A stretch of 13,147 bases of DNA. Source: Micrococcales bacterium UBA3913 (lineage in GTDB: Bacteria > Actinomycetota > Actinomycetes > Actinomycetales > Microbacteriaceae). The translations under genes were made by a program, and so were the position numbers. Positions 6,009 to 12,437 of this stretch are shown here, one piece after another. Below the pieces are notes generated by a model. That model did no database searches, had not been told where the DNA came from, and saw only the letters and a list, made by a program, of their open reading frames with translations. Where the stretch lies: positions 3,379-16,525 of the forward strand of contig DGEZ01000110.1 in the NCBI GenBank assembly GCA_002391425.1. The letters run 5' to 3'. Every line of letters starts with the position of its first letter. Positions within the stretch are counted from its first letter, which is position 1.

Positions 6009-6128
6009 TTAGCTCAGGTTGTTAGCTGTGGCAACCGGGGCGATGTGATTGCAGGACACACTCTTGGTGCAAGAGGCAAGGGGCCGATCGTTCTCCCCTA
6101 TTCGGATCGGCCCCTTCCTCGTTTTTTG
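6009..6128 (+). ncRNA. candidate small RNA or structured leader before the C-S lyase gene
   Basis: The 311 bases between the regulator gene and the C-S lyase gene have no convincing reading frame but hold a promoter-like sequence, hairpins and a strong terminator. GGTTG (6017-6021) pairs with CAACC (6032-6036), and CTCTTG (6061-6066) with CAAGAG (6070-6075). The second hairpin shares bases 6073-6075 with the outer stem of the terminator, so the two cannot form completely together. Either this is an independent short RNA, or it is a leader whose terminator controls read-through into the downstream gene. No known riboswitch core was recognised. The 5' end is inferred only from the promoter candidate. 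Confidence 0.35.
6073..6127 (+). terminator. strong Rho-independent terminator
   Basis: AAGGGGCCGATC (6078-6089) pairs perfectly with GATCGGCCCCTT (6105-6116). After one bulged C (6077) the stem is extended by GAGG (6073-6076) with CCTC (6117-6120). A 15-base loop closes it and TTTTTT (6122-6127) follows. It ends whatever is transcribed from the regulator gene or from the candidate promoter at 5976. Confidence 0.92.
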
Positions 6129-6222
6129 AACCGAGTTTCCCCTAAGCGGAGACTCTGTGGGGCATAGGCGCAGCTGACCCATCAGCAATATTTCCGACAC
6201 ACCTTCGGAGCAGAATATCTTC
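6128..6222 (+). promoter_or_regulatory. leader of the C-S lyase gene
   Basis: This 95-base stretch lies between the terminator and the GTG at 6223. GGAG (6207-6210) is the only Shine-Dalgarno-like sequence, 12 bases before the start, which is long spacing. TTGAAC (6126-6131) with GAGACT (6149-6154) 17 bases later is a poor promoter candidate. Nothing else is seen. Confidence 0.3.
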
Positions 6223-7374
6223 GTGGACACATCGCACATCACCCCAGACACTCTGCGCGCCTCCGGTCTCAAGAAGTGGAGCGCCTTCCCCGACTGTGTC
6301 GGCATGTGGGTGGCCGAGACGGACTTCGGCGTCGCCGACTGCGTCCAGGAGGCCATCCTCGCGGCCACGGCCCGCACCGCCTACGGCTACATTCCCTCGA
6401 CGGATGTTCAGGCATGCACATCCGCCTGCGCATCGTGGTACCAGAACCGCTACGGCACGAGTGTCGACCCGGGGGCCATCCGACTCGTCGGGGATGTTCT
6501 CACCGGGCTGCGCGTGGCCGTCACACACTTCGTCCCTGAGGGCGCCCCCATCGTCATACCGACACCGGCATATATGCCGTTCCTCCCGCTAAGCGCAGCG
6601 CTCGGACATCCGGTCATCCAAGTCCCCCTGCTCGAAGACGGGTGGCTGCTAGATCTTGACGCGATCGGAGACGCCCTCACCCCGGGTGCCCTCTTCATCT
6701 TGTGCAACCCGCACAACCCGACCGGACGGGTATATCGACGTGATGAGCTCGAAGCGCTATCGCACGTTATTGAACAGGCTGGGGCGCGTGTGTTCGCTGA
6801 CGAGATTCACGCACCGTTGGTGTACCCCGGGCACAGGCACATTCCGTACTTCAGCGTCAGCGAGGCCACCGCGCGTCACACCATCACCGCCACCTCGGCA
6901 TCGAAGGCCTGGAATATGCCCGGCCTCAAATGTGCGCAGGTGATCTTCAGCAACCCGGACGATGCGCGCCGTTATGACGCCACAGGAGCATGGGAGTCAG
7001 ATACGACGGGCATTCTCGGTGTTTTCTCGAATACCGCCGCGTATCAGCATGGCCGCGAGTGGCTGGGCGAACTCGTCACCCTGCTCGACGAAAACATGGC
7101 CATGCTCGAGAGCACCATCCCAGAGGTCCTCCCCCGGGCCAGGTTCACGCGGCCCGAGGGAACCTTCCTGGCATGGTTGGATGTTCGCGCCTACGACCTG
7201 CCCACGCCCGTGGATCGCTGGCTACGCGAGACCGCCCACGTCGCCATCATCGACGGACGGCGATGCGGGGATGCGGGGCGCGGGTTCATCAGACTCTGCA
7301 TGGGAACCACGCCCGAGATCGCGCGCGAGGGGATTACCCGGATCGCGACCGCGATAACCGCCATACGACCCTGA
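6223..7374 (+). CDS. PatB/MalY-type PLP-dependent C-S beta-lyase (aminotransferase fold)
   Basis: The 383-residue protein is a class I/II aminotransferase-fold enzyme of the PatB/MalY/AecD group, which cleaves cystathionine or cysteine (and S-alkyl cysteines) to pyruvate, ammonia and a thiol. Typical marks are the N-terminal KKWSAFPDCVGMWVAETDF (17-35), where this group carries its W-V-A-E/D-x-D signature; CNPHNPTGRVYRRDEL (161-176); DEIHAPLVYPG (193-203); and the Schiff-base lysine K228 in SASKAWNMPGLKCAQ (225-239). A conserved arginine near the end (GRGFIRLCMG, 352-361) would hold the substrate carboxylate. GTG 6223 is chosen because it gives the usual short lead before the signature. Exact substrate cannot be told from sequence; regulatory MalY-like roles are also possible. 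It stands alone behind a strong terminator and converges with the ABC permease gene. Confidence 0.87.
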   Translation: MDTSHITPDTLRASGLKKWSAFPDCVGMWVAETDFGVADCVQEAILAATARTAYGYIPSTDVQACTSACASWYQNRYGTSVDPGAIRLVGDVLTGLRVAVTHFVPEGAPIVIPTPAYMPFLPLSAALGHPVIQVPLLEDGWLLDLDAIGDALTPGALFILCNPHNPTGRVYRRDELEALSHVIEQAGARVFADEIHAPLVYPGHRHIPYFSVSEATARHTITATSASKAWNMPGLKCAQVIFSNPDDARRYDATGAWESDTTGILGVFSNTAAYQHGREWLGELVTLLDENMAMLESTIPEVLPRARFTRPEGTFLAWLDVRAYDLPTPVDRWLRETAHVAIIDGRRCGDAGRGFIRLCMGTTPEIAREGITRIATAITAIRP

Positions 7375-7422
7375 GCCGACGGCGACAGCGAAACGAGAAG
7401 ACAGAGGCTCCTGCCCTCGTGA

Positions 7423-10017
7423 CTACTCGCCGCTGCTGATCGCCTCCAGAACCGGTAGCCGGGATGCCCGAGCCGCAGGCCACAGTGCAGCCAGCACGCC
7501 CGCCAGGGCGGCCAGCACGAGCATCCCGACCAGGTCCCCCCACGGAATCGACAGGGTGCCGAGTCCCGAGCTGGCCAAGATGGACGGAAGAGCCGAGGCG
7601 ATACCGACTCCGACAACCAGGCCGAGTACCGCTCCGAACACGGCGATGAGCACAGACTCCAGGATGATCGTCCAGGCCAGCTGTGCCTGCCCCATGCCGA
7701 CGGCGCGCAAGAGCCCGATCTCACGCACACGCTCGATCACGGACAGCGCCAAGGTGTTCACGATCCCGAGAATTGCGATGACAATGGATATGCCCAGTAG
7801 GGCATACAGGATGTACAAGATCTGGTCGACCTGGCTGGCCAACTGCCCGGTCCAGTCCTCTGCCGTGAGCACACTGACCACGTAGAACGGGGCGACGGCG
7901 TCATTGAGTTCCGAACGGATGCTCTCCGGGTCGGTCCCTTCCGTGACGGACACCGTCACCAGGGTATCGACGGCCGAGGGAACCACCTCTGCGAAAACCT
8001 CCGCGGGGAGCACCACGTCCGAGGAAAGAATGCTCTCGGACGAGAGAATCCCGCCGACCTGCAGGGTCTGCCCTGCCGCATCCCCTTGTACCGCAGCGAT
8101 CGTAAGAGTGTCTCCGAACTGAACATCCCATTCCTCGGCGCGCGAGGCGGAAATGACGATTTCCCCGTTGTCAATCGCCTGGGCAAGGTCTCCGTCTTTC
8201 ATCGGGGAGGTGACCGAGTCTGTCCATGCAGCGTCATCTGCGGCACCCAAAGCGGTAACAGTTTCACCCGAAACACTCACCTGGCCATATCGGATCTCAT
8301 CCACCCTGGCCACCCCTGCGACGTCCTGCACCGCGGAGGCAACACCATCGGGGATATACCCCAGCTGGCCAGAGAGGACGTAGTCCGAACGCGCCGACTG
8401 CGTGATCGCATCCGAGAGGGATGCTTGCGCCGAAGAGGCGAGCACGGTCGCGGCCCCCACCAACGCCATCCCGATGGTCAGTGCAGTCGCCGTGTTCGCC
8501 GTGCGGCGCGGGTTGCGCACAACATTGGAGACGGCCAGCGCGCCCACCGGGTCGTTGAGCGCCCGCAGGGGACGGCGCAGCGCACCCAGAAGGCCGGGCA
8601 CGAGCACGGGGGCCACCAGCAGCACACCCAGCAGCAGACTGGCGGCAGCCACTCCCAGGAGGGGACCGAAGCCGTCGCCGCCGATGGCGGCGCCGATCAC
8701 GCCCGCGACACCGCCTGCGACCAGGACAGCACCGATCACCCCGCGTACGCGCAGGGAGCCATCTGCCTGAGTTATCTCGCGCATGGCCGCGACCGGCGGG
8801 ACCAGGGCAGCCCGGCGTGCAGGCACGAGCGCGGAGAGAACACTCACCCCGACAGACACCGACAGGGCCACCACGATCGTTTCGATAGTGATCGGGGCGT
8901 CGCTGGTGAGTTCTCCCCCCATCGTGGAGAACAGGCCGCGCACCAGCGCGATCAGCCCCCAGCCGCCCAGGATGCCCAGCACACCGCCGACGACTCCCAC
9001 GATGACGGCCTGGAAGAGCACCGAGGCGAAAACCTGCCGGGGGGATGCGCCGATCGCCCGCAGCACAGCGAATTCGCGCATCCGCTGACGCACCGACATC
9101 GTGAACGTGTTCGCGATGAGGAACCCGCCGATGAACAACGCCACCGCGGCGAAGACGAAGAGGAATATCCCGACAAATCCGAAGACCTCGTCGACCGTCT
9201 GCTGCGCCTGTTCACGAAGATCCTCGCCCGTGCGCACGGAGGCGAGTGCCCCATCCGAGAGCTCAACGGTGTACCCTCCCTGCTCTGAGTCACGGGCGCT
9301 CACGTCGGTCCCCATCGCTGCCGCGATCGCCTGCATCTCCTCATCGGCATCAACGTCGTCATCCAAACGGATGCCGATACTGGAAACCGTGCCCTCCGGC
9401 GCGAGCAGCTGCTCCCCATCCGCCTGGCTCACGGCGACGAAGGTAGCCCCAAAGAGCGCCTCGGAATACGCCCACACCCCCGTCACGGTAACGTCGTGCA
9501 CCCCGTCGCCAAGCACAATCTCCGTCGCATCACCCACACCCAGACCGGAGGCATCCGCCGCGGCCTGCTCGAGGGCGACTTCACCGGCCGCATCGGGCAG
9601 TTGGCCATCCACCAGGGAGTAACCTCCCTCCCACCCGCTGTTCAGGACCGTGAAGTACGTAGGAGCGCCGTTCGTACTCGTCGCTGCACCGTCGCTGTTG
9701 ACCAGCACCCCGGTGTCGAGGAACTCTGGGGCCGCAGAGGCCACACCCGATACCGCCGAAATGTCCTCAGCCAGGGAATAGGGGATCCCGCCAGATGCTG
9801 TGCCCGTCTGACTGGCCAGGCTGTCGTCATCGGAGTCCAGCTGAACGTACACATCTGCGGTGTAGCTCGCCCCGGCCAGCGCGCCAAAGGTGTCTGCCAG
9901 GGAGGTGCGCAGAGCGAGCGTGCCGGTCACAAAGGCGACGCCAAGCACGACCGCCACCACGGAGAGCAGGAAGCGGATGGGGTGTTCCCGGACACCCCGC
10001 CAGGAGATGCGCAGCAT
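7423..10017 (-). CDS. ABC exporter permease, FtsX/MacB family, two-repeat type
   Basis: This 864-residue membrane protein is the permease partner of the ATPase encoded just upstream. A first helix (about 16-36, FLLSVVAVVLGVAFVTGTLAL) is followed by a large extracytoplasmic MacB-type domain (about 45-265). Three helices with the FtsX signature follow (about 272-370; VRQRMREFAVLRAIGASPRQVF is the cytoplasmic coupling segment), then two central helices (about 425-480). A second helix after NPRRTANTATAL, a second outer domain (about 545-725) and three closing helices from ILYILYALLGISIVIAIL (about 735) complete the internal repeat, with the matching segment VREIGLLRAVGMGQAQL. About ten helices is usual for such actinobacterial permeases. 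The ATG at 10017 is 6 bases after the ATPase stop. Substrate is unknown; relatives export peptides, lipids or drugs. Confidence 0.92.
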   Translation of the reverse strand: MLRISWRGVREHPIRFLLSVVAVVLGVAFVTGTLALRTSLADTFGALAGASYTADVYVQLDSDDDSLASQTGTASGGIPYSLAEDISAVSGVASAAPEFLDTGVLVNSDGAATSTNGAPTYFTVLNSGWEGGYSLVDGQLPDAAGEVALEQAAADASGLGVGDATEIVLGDGVHDVTVTGVWAYSEALFGATFVAVSQADGEQLLAPEGTVSSIGIRLDDDVDADEEMQAIAAAMGTDVSARDSEQGGYTVELSDGALASVRTGEDLREQAQQTVDEVFGFVGIFLFVFAAVALFIGGFLIANTFTMSVRQRMREFAVLRAIGASPRQVFASVLFQAVIVGVVGGVLGILGGWGLIALVRGLFSTMGGELTSDAPITIETIVVALSVSVGVSVLSALVPARRAALVPPVAAMREITQADGSLRVRGVIGAVLVAGGVAGVIGAAIGGDGFGPLLGVAAASLLLGVLLVAPVLVPGLLGALRRPLRALNDPVGALAVSNVVRNPRRTANTATALTIGMALVGAATVLASSAQASLSDAITQSARSDYVLSGQLGYIPDGVASAVQDVAGVARVDEIRYGQVSVSGETVTALGAADDAAWTDSVTSPMKDGDLAQAIDNGEIVISASRAEEWDVQFGDTLTIAAVQGDAAGQTLQVGGILSSESILSSDVVLPAEVFAEVVPSAVDTLVTVSVTEGTDPESIRSELNDAVAPFYVVSVLTAEDWTGQLASQVDQILYILYALLGISIVIAILGIVNTLALSVIERVREIGLLRAVGMGQAQLAWTIILESVLIAVFGAVLGLVVGVGIASALPSILASSGLGTLSIPWGDLVGMLVLAALAGVLAALWPAARASRLPVLEAISSGE

Positions 10018-10023
10018 GGCGGC

Positions 10024-10907
10024 CTAGTCCTCGGCGCCTTCGAAGCTCTCGAGGCTGGACTCGCCGGCGGGCTGATCAGAGATAACCTCGATCGCCCGGG
10101 TGACCACCTCTTCAGGGATGTGCTGCGTGCGGCGTTTCGCCGTGTGCGCCTTCAACTGCTCCAAGATTTGGTCCTCCGAGGGATGATCGAGATCCCCGAC
10201 GATGCGTCCGTCCGCGAGGAACAGCACACGATCCGCATAGACGGCGGTCGCCGGATCGTGGGTGACGATCACGACCGACTGTTTGAAGTCGTCCACCGAC
10301 TCGCGCAGGAAACCTAGCACCTCGGCCGCCGAGGAGGAGTCCAGGTTGCCGGTTGGCTCATCGGCGAACACGACCGACGGCTTCGTGATCAGTGCACGAG
10401 CGCACGCGACGCGCTGCTGCTGCCCCCGGACAGCTCGTCAGGTCGGTGGGTGAGACGATCCCGCAAGCCCACCACATCGACGATCAGGTCAAACCAATCA
10501 CGGTCGACGTCGGCACGAGCCAGTGTCAGCGGCAGCAGGATGTTCTCCTCAGCCGTGAGGGTCGGGATGAGGTTGAACGACTGGAAGACGAAACCAATCT
10601 GGGTGCGTCGCAGCTTCGTCAACGCGGCCTGGGAGAAAGTGCTGATCGGCTGGTCCTCGATGTACACCGTCCCCTCATCGGGCCGGTCCAGCCCCGCCAT
10701 GCAGTGCATCAGCGTGGACTTGCCCGACCCCGACGGGCCCATGATCGCCGTGAGTCGACCGCGAGCGAACGCCACATCGATGCCATCCAGGGCGACAACC
10801 CGGGTCTCCCCCGTGCCGTAGTACTTGTGCAGACCGACACCCCGAGCGATCGGAAGAATGATCGGCTCCGACTGTGGTGAGGCCTCCTCGGTGGCTTCTG
10901 TCACCAT
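10024..10907 (-). pseudogene. ABC transporter ATPase (MacB/LolD type), single-base frameshift
   Basis: The gene encodes the nucleotide-binding subunit of the FtsX-type exporter. The first part has Walker A GPSGSGKS (59-66, counted from the upstream ATG at 10913), the Q-loop in FVFQSFNLIPTLTAEEN and the signature start DELSGG. After that the frame runs into SSSASRALVH and stops. The frame one base over continues exactly with QQQRVACARALITKPSVV and then Walker B FADEPTGNLDS, the H-loop VIVTHD and a C-terminal extension of about 60 residues to the TAG at 10024. One extra G in the GGGGG run (CCCCC at 10423-10427 on the plus strand) restores a 294-296-residue protein. The ATG at 10907 is preferred over 10913 because AGGGG then lies 6 bases upstream. 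A mutation or a homopolymer undercall are both possible; the permease downstream is intact. Confidence 0.87.
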
Positions 10908-10924
10908 GAGCATCCCCTTTCTGC

Positions 10925-10942
10925 GCGGGGGTTTACCCCCGC
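10925..10942. repeat. 18-bp inverted repeat before the ABC ATPase gene
   Basis: GCGGGGGTTTACCCCCGC has two perfect 7-base arms (10925-10931 and 10936-10942) around TTTA. It lies in the 44-base gap after the resolvase-like gene and 11 bases before the first ATG of the ATPase gene. It may act as a partial terminator without a T tract, an operator, or an mRNA hairpin close to the ribosome-binding site. Confidence 0.5.
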
Positions 10943-10957
10943 TACTTTCACGCCGCG

Positions 10958-11437
10958 CTATGCGCCTGTGACGCGTTCAAAGTCGGATCGGTCGACGAAC
11001 CGCGCCTTCGGCGGGCTCTTCGTCTCCCCGGTGCTCAGCGAATCGAGGATCGCACGCGTGCGGATCAACCCGGCCTGGTCGACGGCGCTGATGATCGCAC
11101 GCAACGCTCGAACAGCTACGGCATCCTCGGCGGTATCCAAATCCGGCTGAAGCACCACCAGCCGCACCCCGCGGTCGAGCACCTCAGTCAGCAGGTCGAG
11201 GATCGCGCGTGTCGTCAGGCCGAAGGCGTGCAAACCGGCGACGGCGACACCGTGTTCCGCCCCCTCGATGACGGTGAGGACACGATAGTGCCAGTCCTCT
11301 GCCGTCATGGGTGCGACCGTGGCTGTCGCGGTGATGCCCGCAGCGGCGAAGTCACTCTGCTGCTGCTCCACCGGGGCGAAACCCGCGTGGTCGAGCACTA
11401 TTCCGATCAAGCCTGATGTCTCCACACCGTCCTCCAT
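10958..11437 (-). CDS. resolvase-like domain protein lacking catalytic residues
   Basis: The 159-residue product looks like the N-terminal catalytic domain of a serine recombinase, by my own reading of motif order. GIVLDHAGFAPVEQQQSDFAAAGI (12-35, shown for comparison only in part) parallels the resolvase pattern GYxRVSTxxQxxxxQxxxLxxAG. LHAFGLTTRAILDLLTEVL (69-87) with RGVRLVVLQPDLDTA parallels LDRLGRSxxDLLxxVxxL with RGVxxxSLxExIDT, and LRAIISAVDQAGLIRTRA (112-129) parallels LGAxAEFERxLIRERT. The nucleophilic serine position has no serine, the arginines of DRLGR are absent, and there is no helix-turn-helix tail, so it should not recombine DNA. ATG 11437 has weak GGCGGA upstream; GTG 11425 has a better-placed GGAGG (11431-11435) and may be the true start. 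It lies between nnrE and the ABC genes in the same direction. Function unknown. Confidence 0.6.
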   Translation of the reverse strand: MEDGVETSGLIGIVLDHAGFAPVEQQQSDFAAAGITATATVAPMTAEDWHYRVLTVIEGAEHGVAVAGLHAFGLTTRAILDLLTEVLDRGVRLVVLQPDLDTAEDAVAVRALRAIISAVDQAGLIRTRAILDSLSTGETKSPPKARFVDRSDFERVTGA

Positions 11438-11500
11438 TCCGCCGGTCTACCGACCACCGCTTATGATACTTGCCCTGCCCCGCCGCGGAACACCAATCCA

Positions 11501-12193
11501 TCAGCTCTCCAGGGAGGGTGCCAGCTTCGCGAGGGCGGGTCCGAGCCCGATATCGATCACCTCGATACGGCCAGCTAGCTGTGGACCCTCTCCGGTAAGC
11601 AGCCCCACCTTGCATGCGCCACAGGTGACCGTGACCGCCGCAGGCAGGACGATGCCATCTGTGGTGCCCCGATCCGCATCCAGGCCGCTGGGGATGTCCA
11701 CCGCGACGACGACGGGGCGCGAGCCACCCGAATCCTGGTCGCGCAGCGCGGCCACGACCTCGCGGGCCGACCCGCGGAGTGCGGCCCGTCCGGCCGACCC
11801 CGTGCCCAGGATCCCGTCCACGATCACCGCAGCACGGGGAGCCGCCGCTGTGGCGGCCGCCACGATGTCGAGAGCGGCAGACCCGAGATCGGCGAGGACT
11901 TGCGCACCGGCTTCTTGAGCGGCCTGGAACCCCGGCTCGTGTATCCGCGAGGAGACCGGCAGGATGTCCACTCCGTGACCGCGCGCGGCGAGTTCCGCAC
12001 CGGCGAACAGGGCGTCACCGCCGTTGCTGCCGGGCCCGGCCAGGATGAGGATCCGGTCGCGGACGCCCGTGGCAGTCAGCTCGCGGGAAATCACCTCGGC
12101 CAGCGCATGTGCGGCTCGCTGCATCAAGGGGACCCCGGCTGCGATCAAGGGAGCTTCAGCCGTGCGAATCTGCTCTGCGGTATACGCCTTCAT
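11501..12193 (-). CDS. nnrE: NAD(P)H-hydrate epimerase (YjeF N-terminal domain), single domain
   Basis: The enzyme converts the R form of damaged, hydrated NAD(P)H to the S form, which a dehydratase then repairs. The product of 230 residues has the YjeF_N fold: MKAYTAEQIRTAEAP at the start, the nucleotide-binding loop GPGSNGGD (53-60), VDGILGTG (125-132) and AVDIPSGLDAD (164-174), ending in VIDIGLGPALAKLAPSLES. Many bacteria fuse this domain to the ADP-dependent dehydratase NnrD; here the gene stops after the epimerase and no dehydratase follows. The frame is open further upstream to 12322, but homology begins at the ATG at 12193; ATG 12235, with GGCGGG just before it, is an alternative start. 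The longest form would overlap the first NrdR box of the divergent nrdD. It heads a same-strand run with the resolvase-like gene, 63 bases downstream. Confidence 0.9.
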   Translation of the reverse strand: MKAYTAEQIRTAEAPLIAAGVPLMQRAAHALAEVISRELTATGVRDRILILAGPGSNGGDALFAGAELAARGHGVDILPVSSRIHEPGFQAAQEAGAQVLADLGSAALDIVAAATAAAPRAAVIVDGILGTGSAGRAALRGSAREVVAALRDQDSGGSRPVVVAVDIPSGLDADRGTTDGIVLPAAVTVTCGACKVGLLTGEGPQLAGRIEVIDIGLGPALAKLAPSLES

Positions 12194-12320
12194 ATCTTCG
12201 AGGCTAGCCCGTTTCTCGGCGCGCACACCGACCATTTTCCCGCCTGAAAAGCGACAGGTCCCCGTCTTCCGGGGTGCGACACGCAACGCCCGACATCCGC
12301 GTATGTCCCATATCAACAAC

Positions 12321-12336
12321 ACACATCATGTAGTGT
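12321..12336. promoter_or_regulatory. NrdR box 1
   Basis: ACACATCATGTAGTGT has the 16-bp palindromic pattern of NrdR boxes (ACAC...GTGT with an A/T-rich centre). NrdR is the ATP/dATP-sensing repressor of ribonucleotide reductase genes and nearly always binds two such boxes. The second box starts 16 bases after this one ends. Confidence 0.75.
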
Positions 12337-12349
12337 TACATCCATGTAA
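12336..12349. repeat. inverted repeat between the two NrdR boxes
   Basis: TTACAT-CC-ATGTAA is an inverted repeat with 6-base arms filling the spacer between the NrdR boxes. TGTAAT (12345-12350) inside it is a 5-of-6 match to a -10 element, so the nrdD promoter may lie here with box 1 near the -35 region and box 2 over the start point. Confidence 0.4.
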
Positions 12350-12352
12350 TTC

Positions 12353-12368
12353 ACACAACATGTTGTGG
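12353..12368. promoter_or_regulatory. NrdR box 2
   Basis: ACACAACATGTTGTGG contains the perfect 14-bp palindrome CACAACATGTTGTG. Its centre is 32 bp from the centre of box 1, about three helical turns, which is the usual spacing of tandem NrdR boxes. It lies 69 bases upstream of the nrdD start. Confidence 0.78.
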
Positions 12369-12437
12369 TTCGGCGCGCTCTCACAACCGCATGAGCTGCC
12401 CCAGAAACGTGAATTTTGTATCGATACGGAGTGAACG

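Noticed and set aside
5912..6127. SAM, cobalamin, c-di-AMP or 6C-type structured RNA before the C-S lyase gene
   Set aside because: The conserved core sequences of these families could not be found; only generic hairpins and the terminator are present.
7375..7422. Terminator between the C-S lyase gene and the permease gene
   Set aside because: Only a 4-bp GAGG/CCTC pairing with no T tract was found in this gap, too weak to call.
8086..9288. Long open frame of 400 codons on the plus strand
   Set aside because: It is antisense to the ABC permease, is composed of Arg/His/Gly-rich low-complexity sequence, and has no recognisable domain; the permease on the other strand is clearly the real gene.
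10958..11437. Resolvase-like gene as part of a mobile element
   Set aside because: No terminal inverted repeats, res-like site, direct repeats or transposase gene are seen around it, and the active site is missing.
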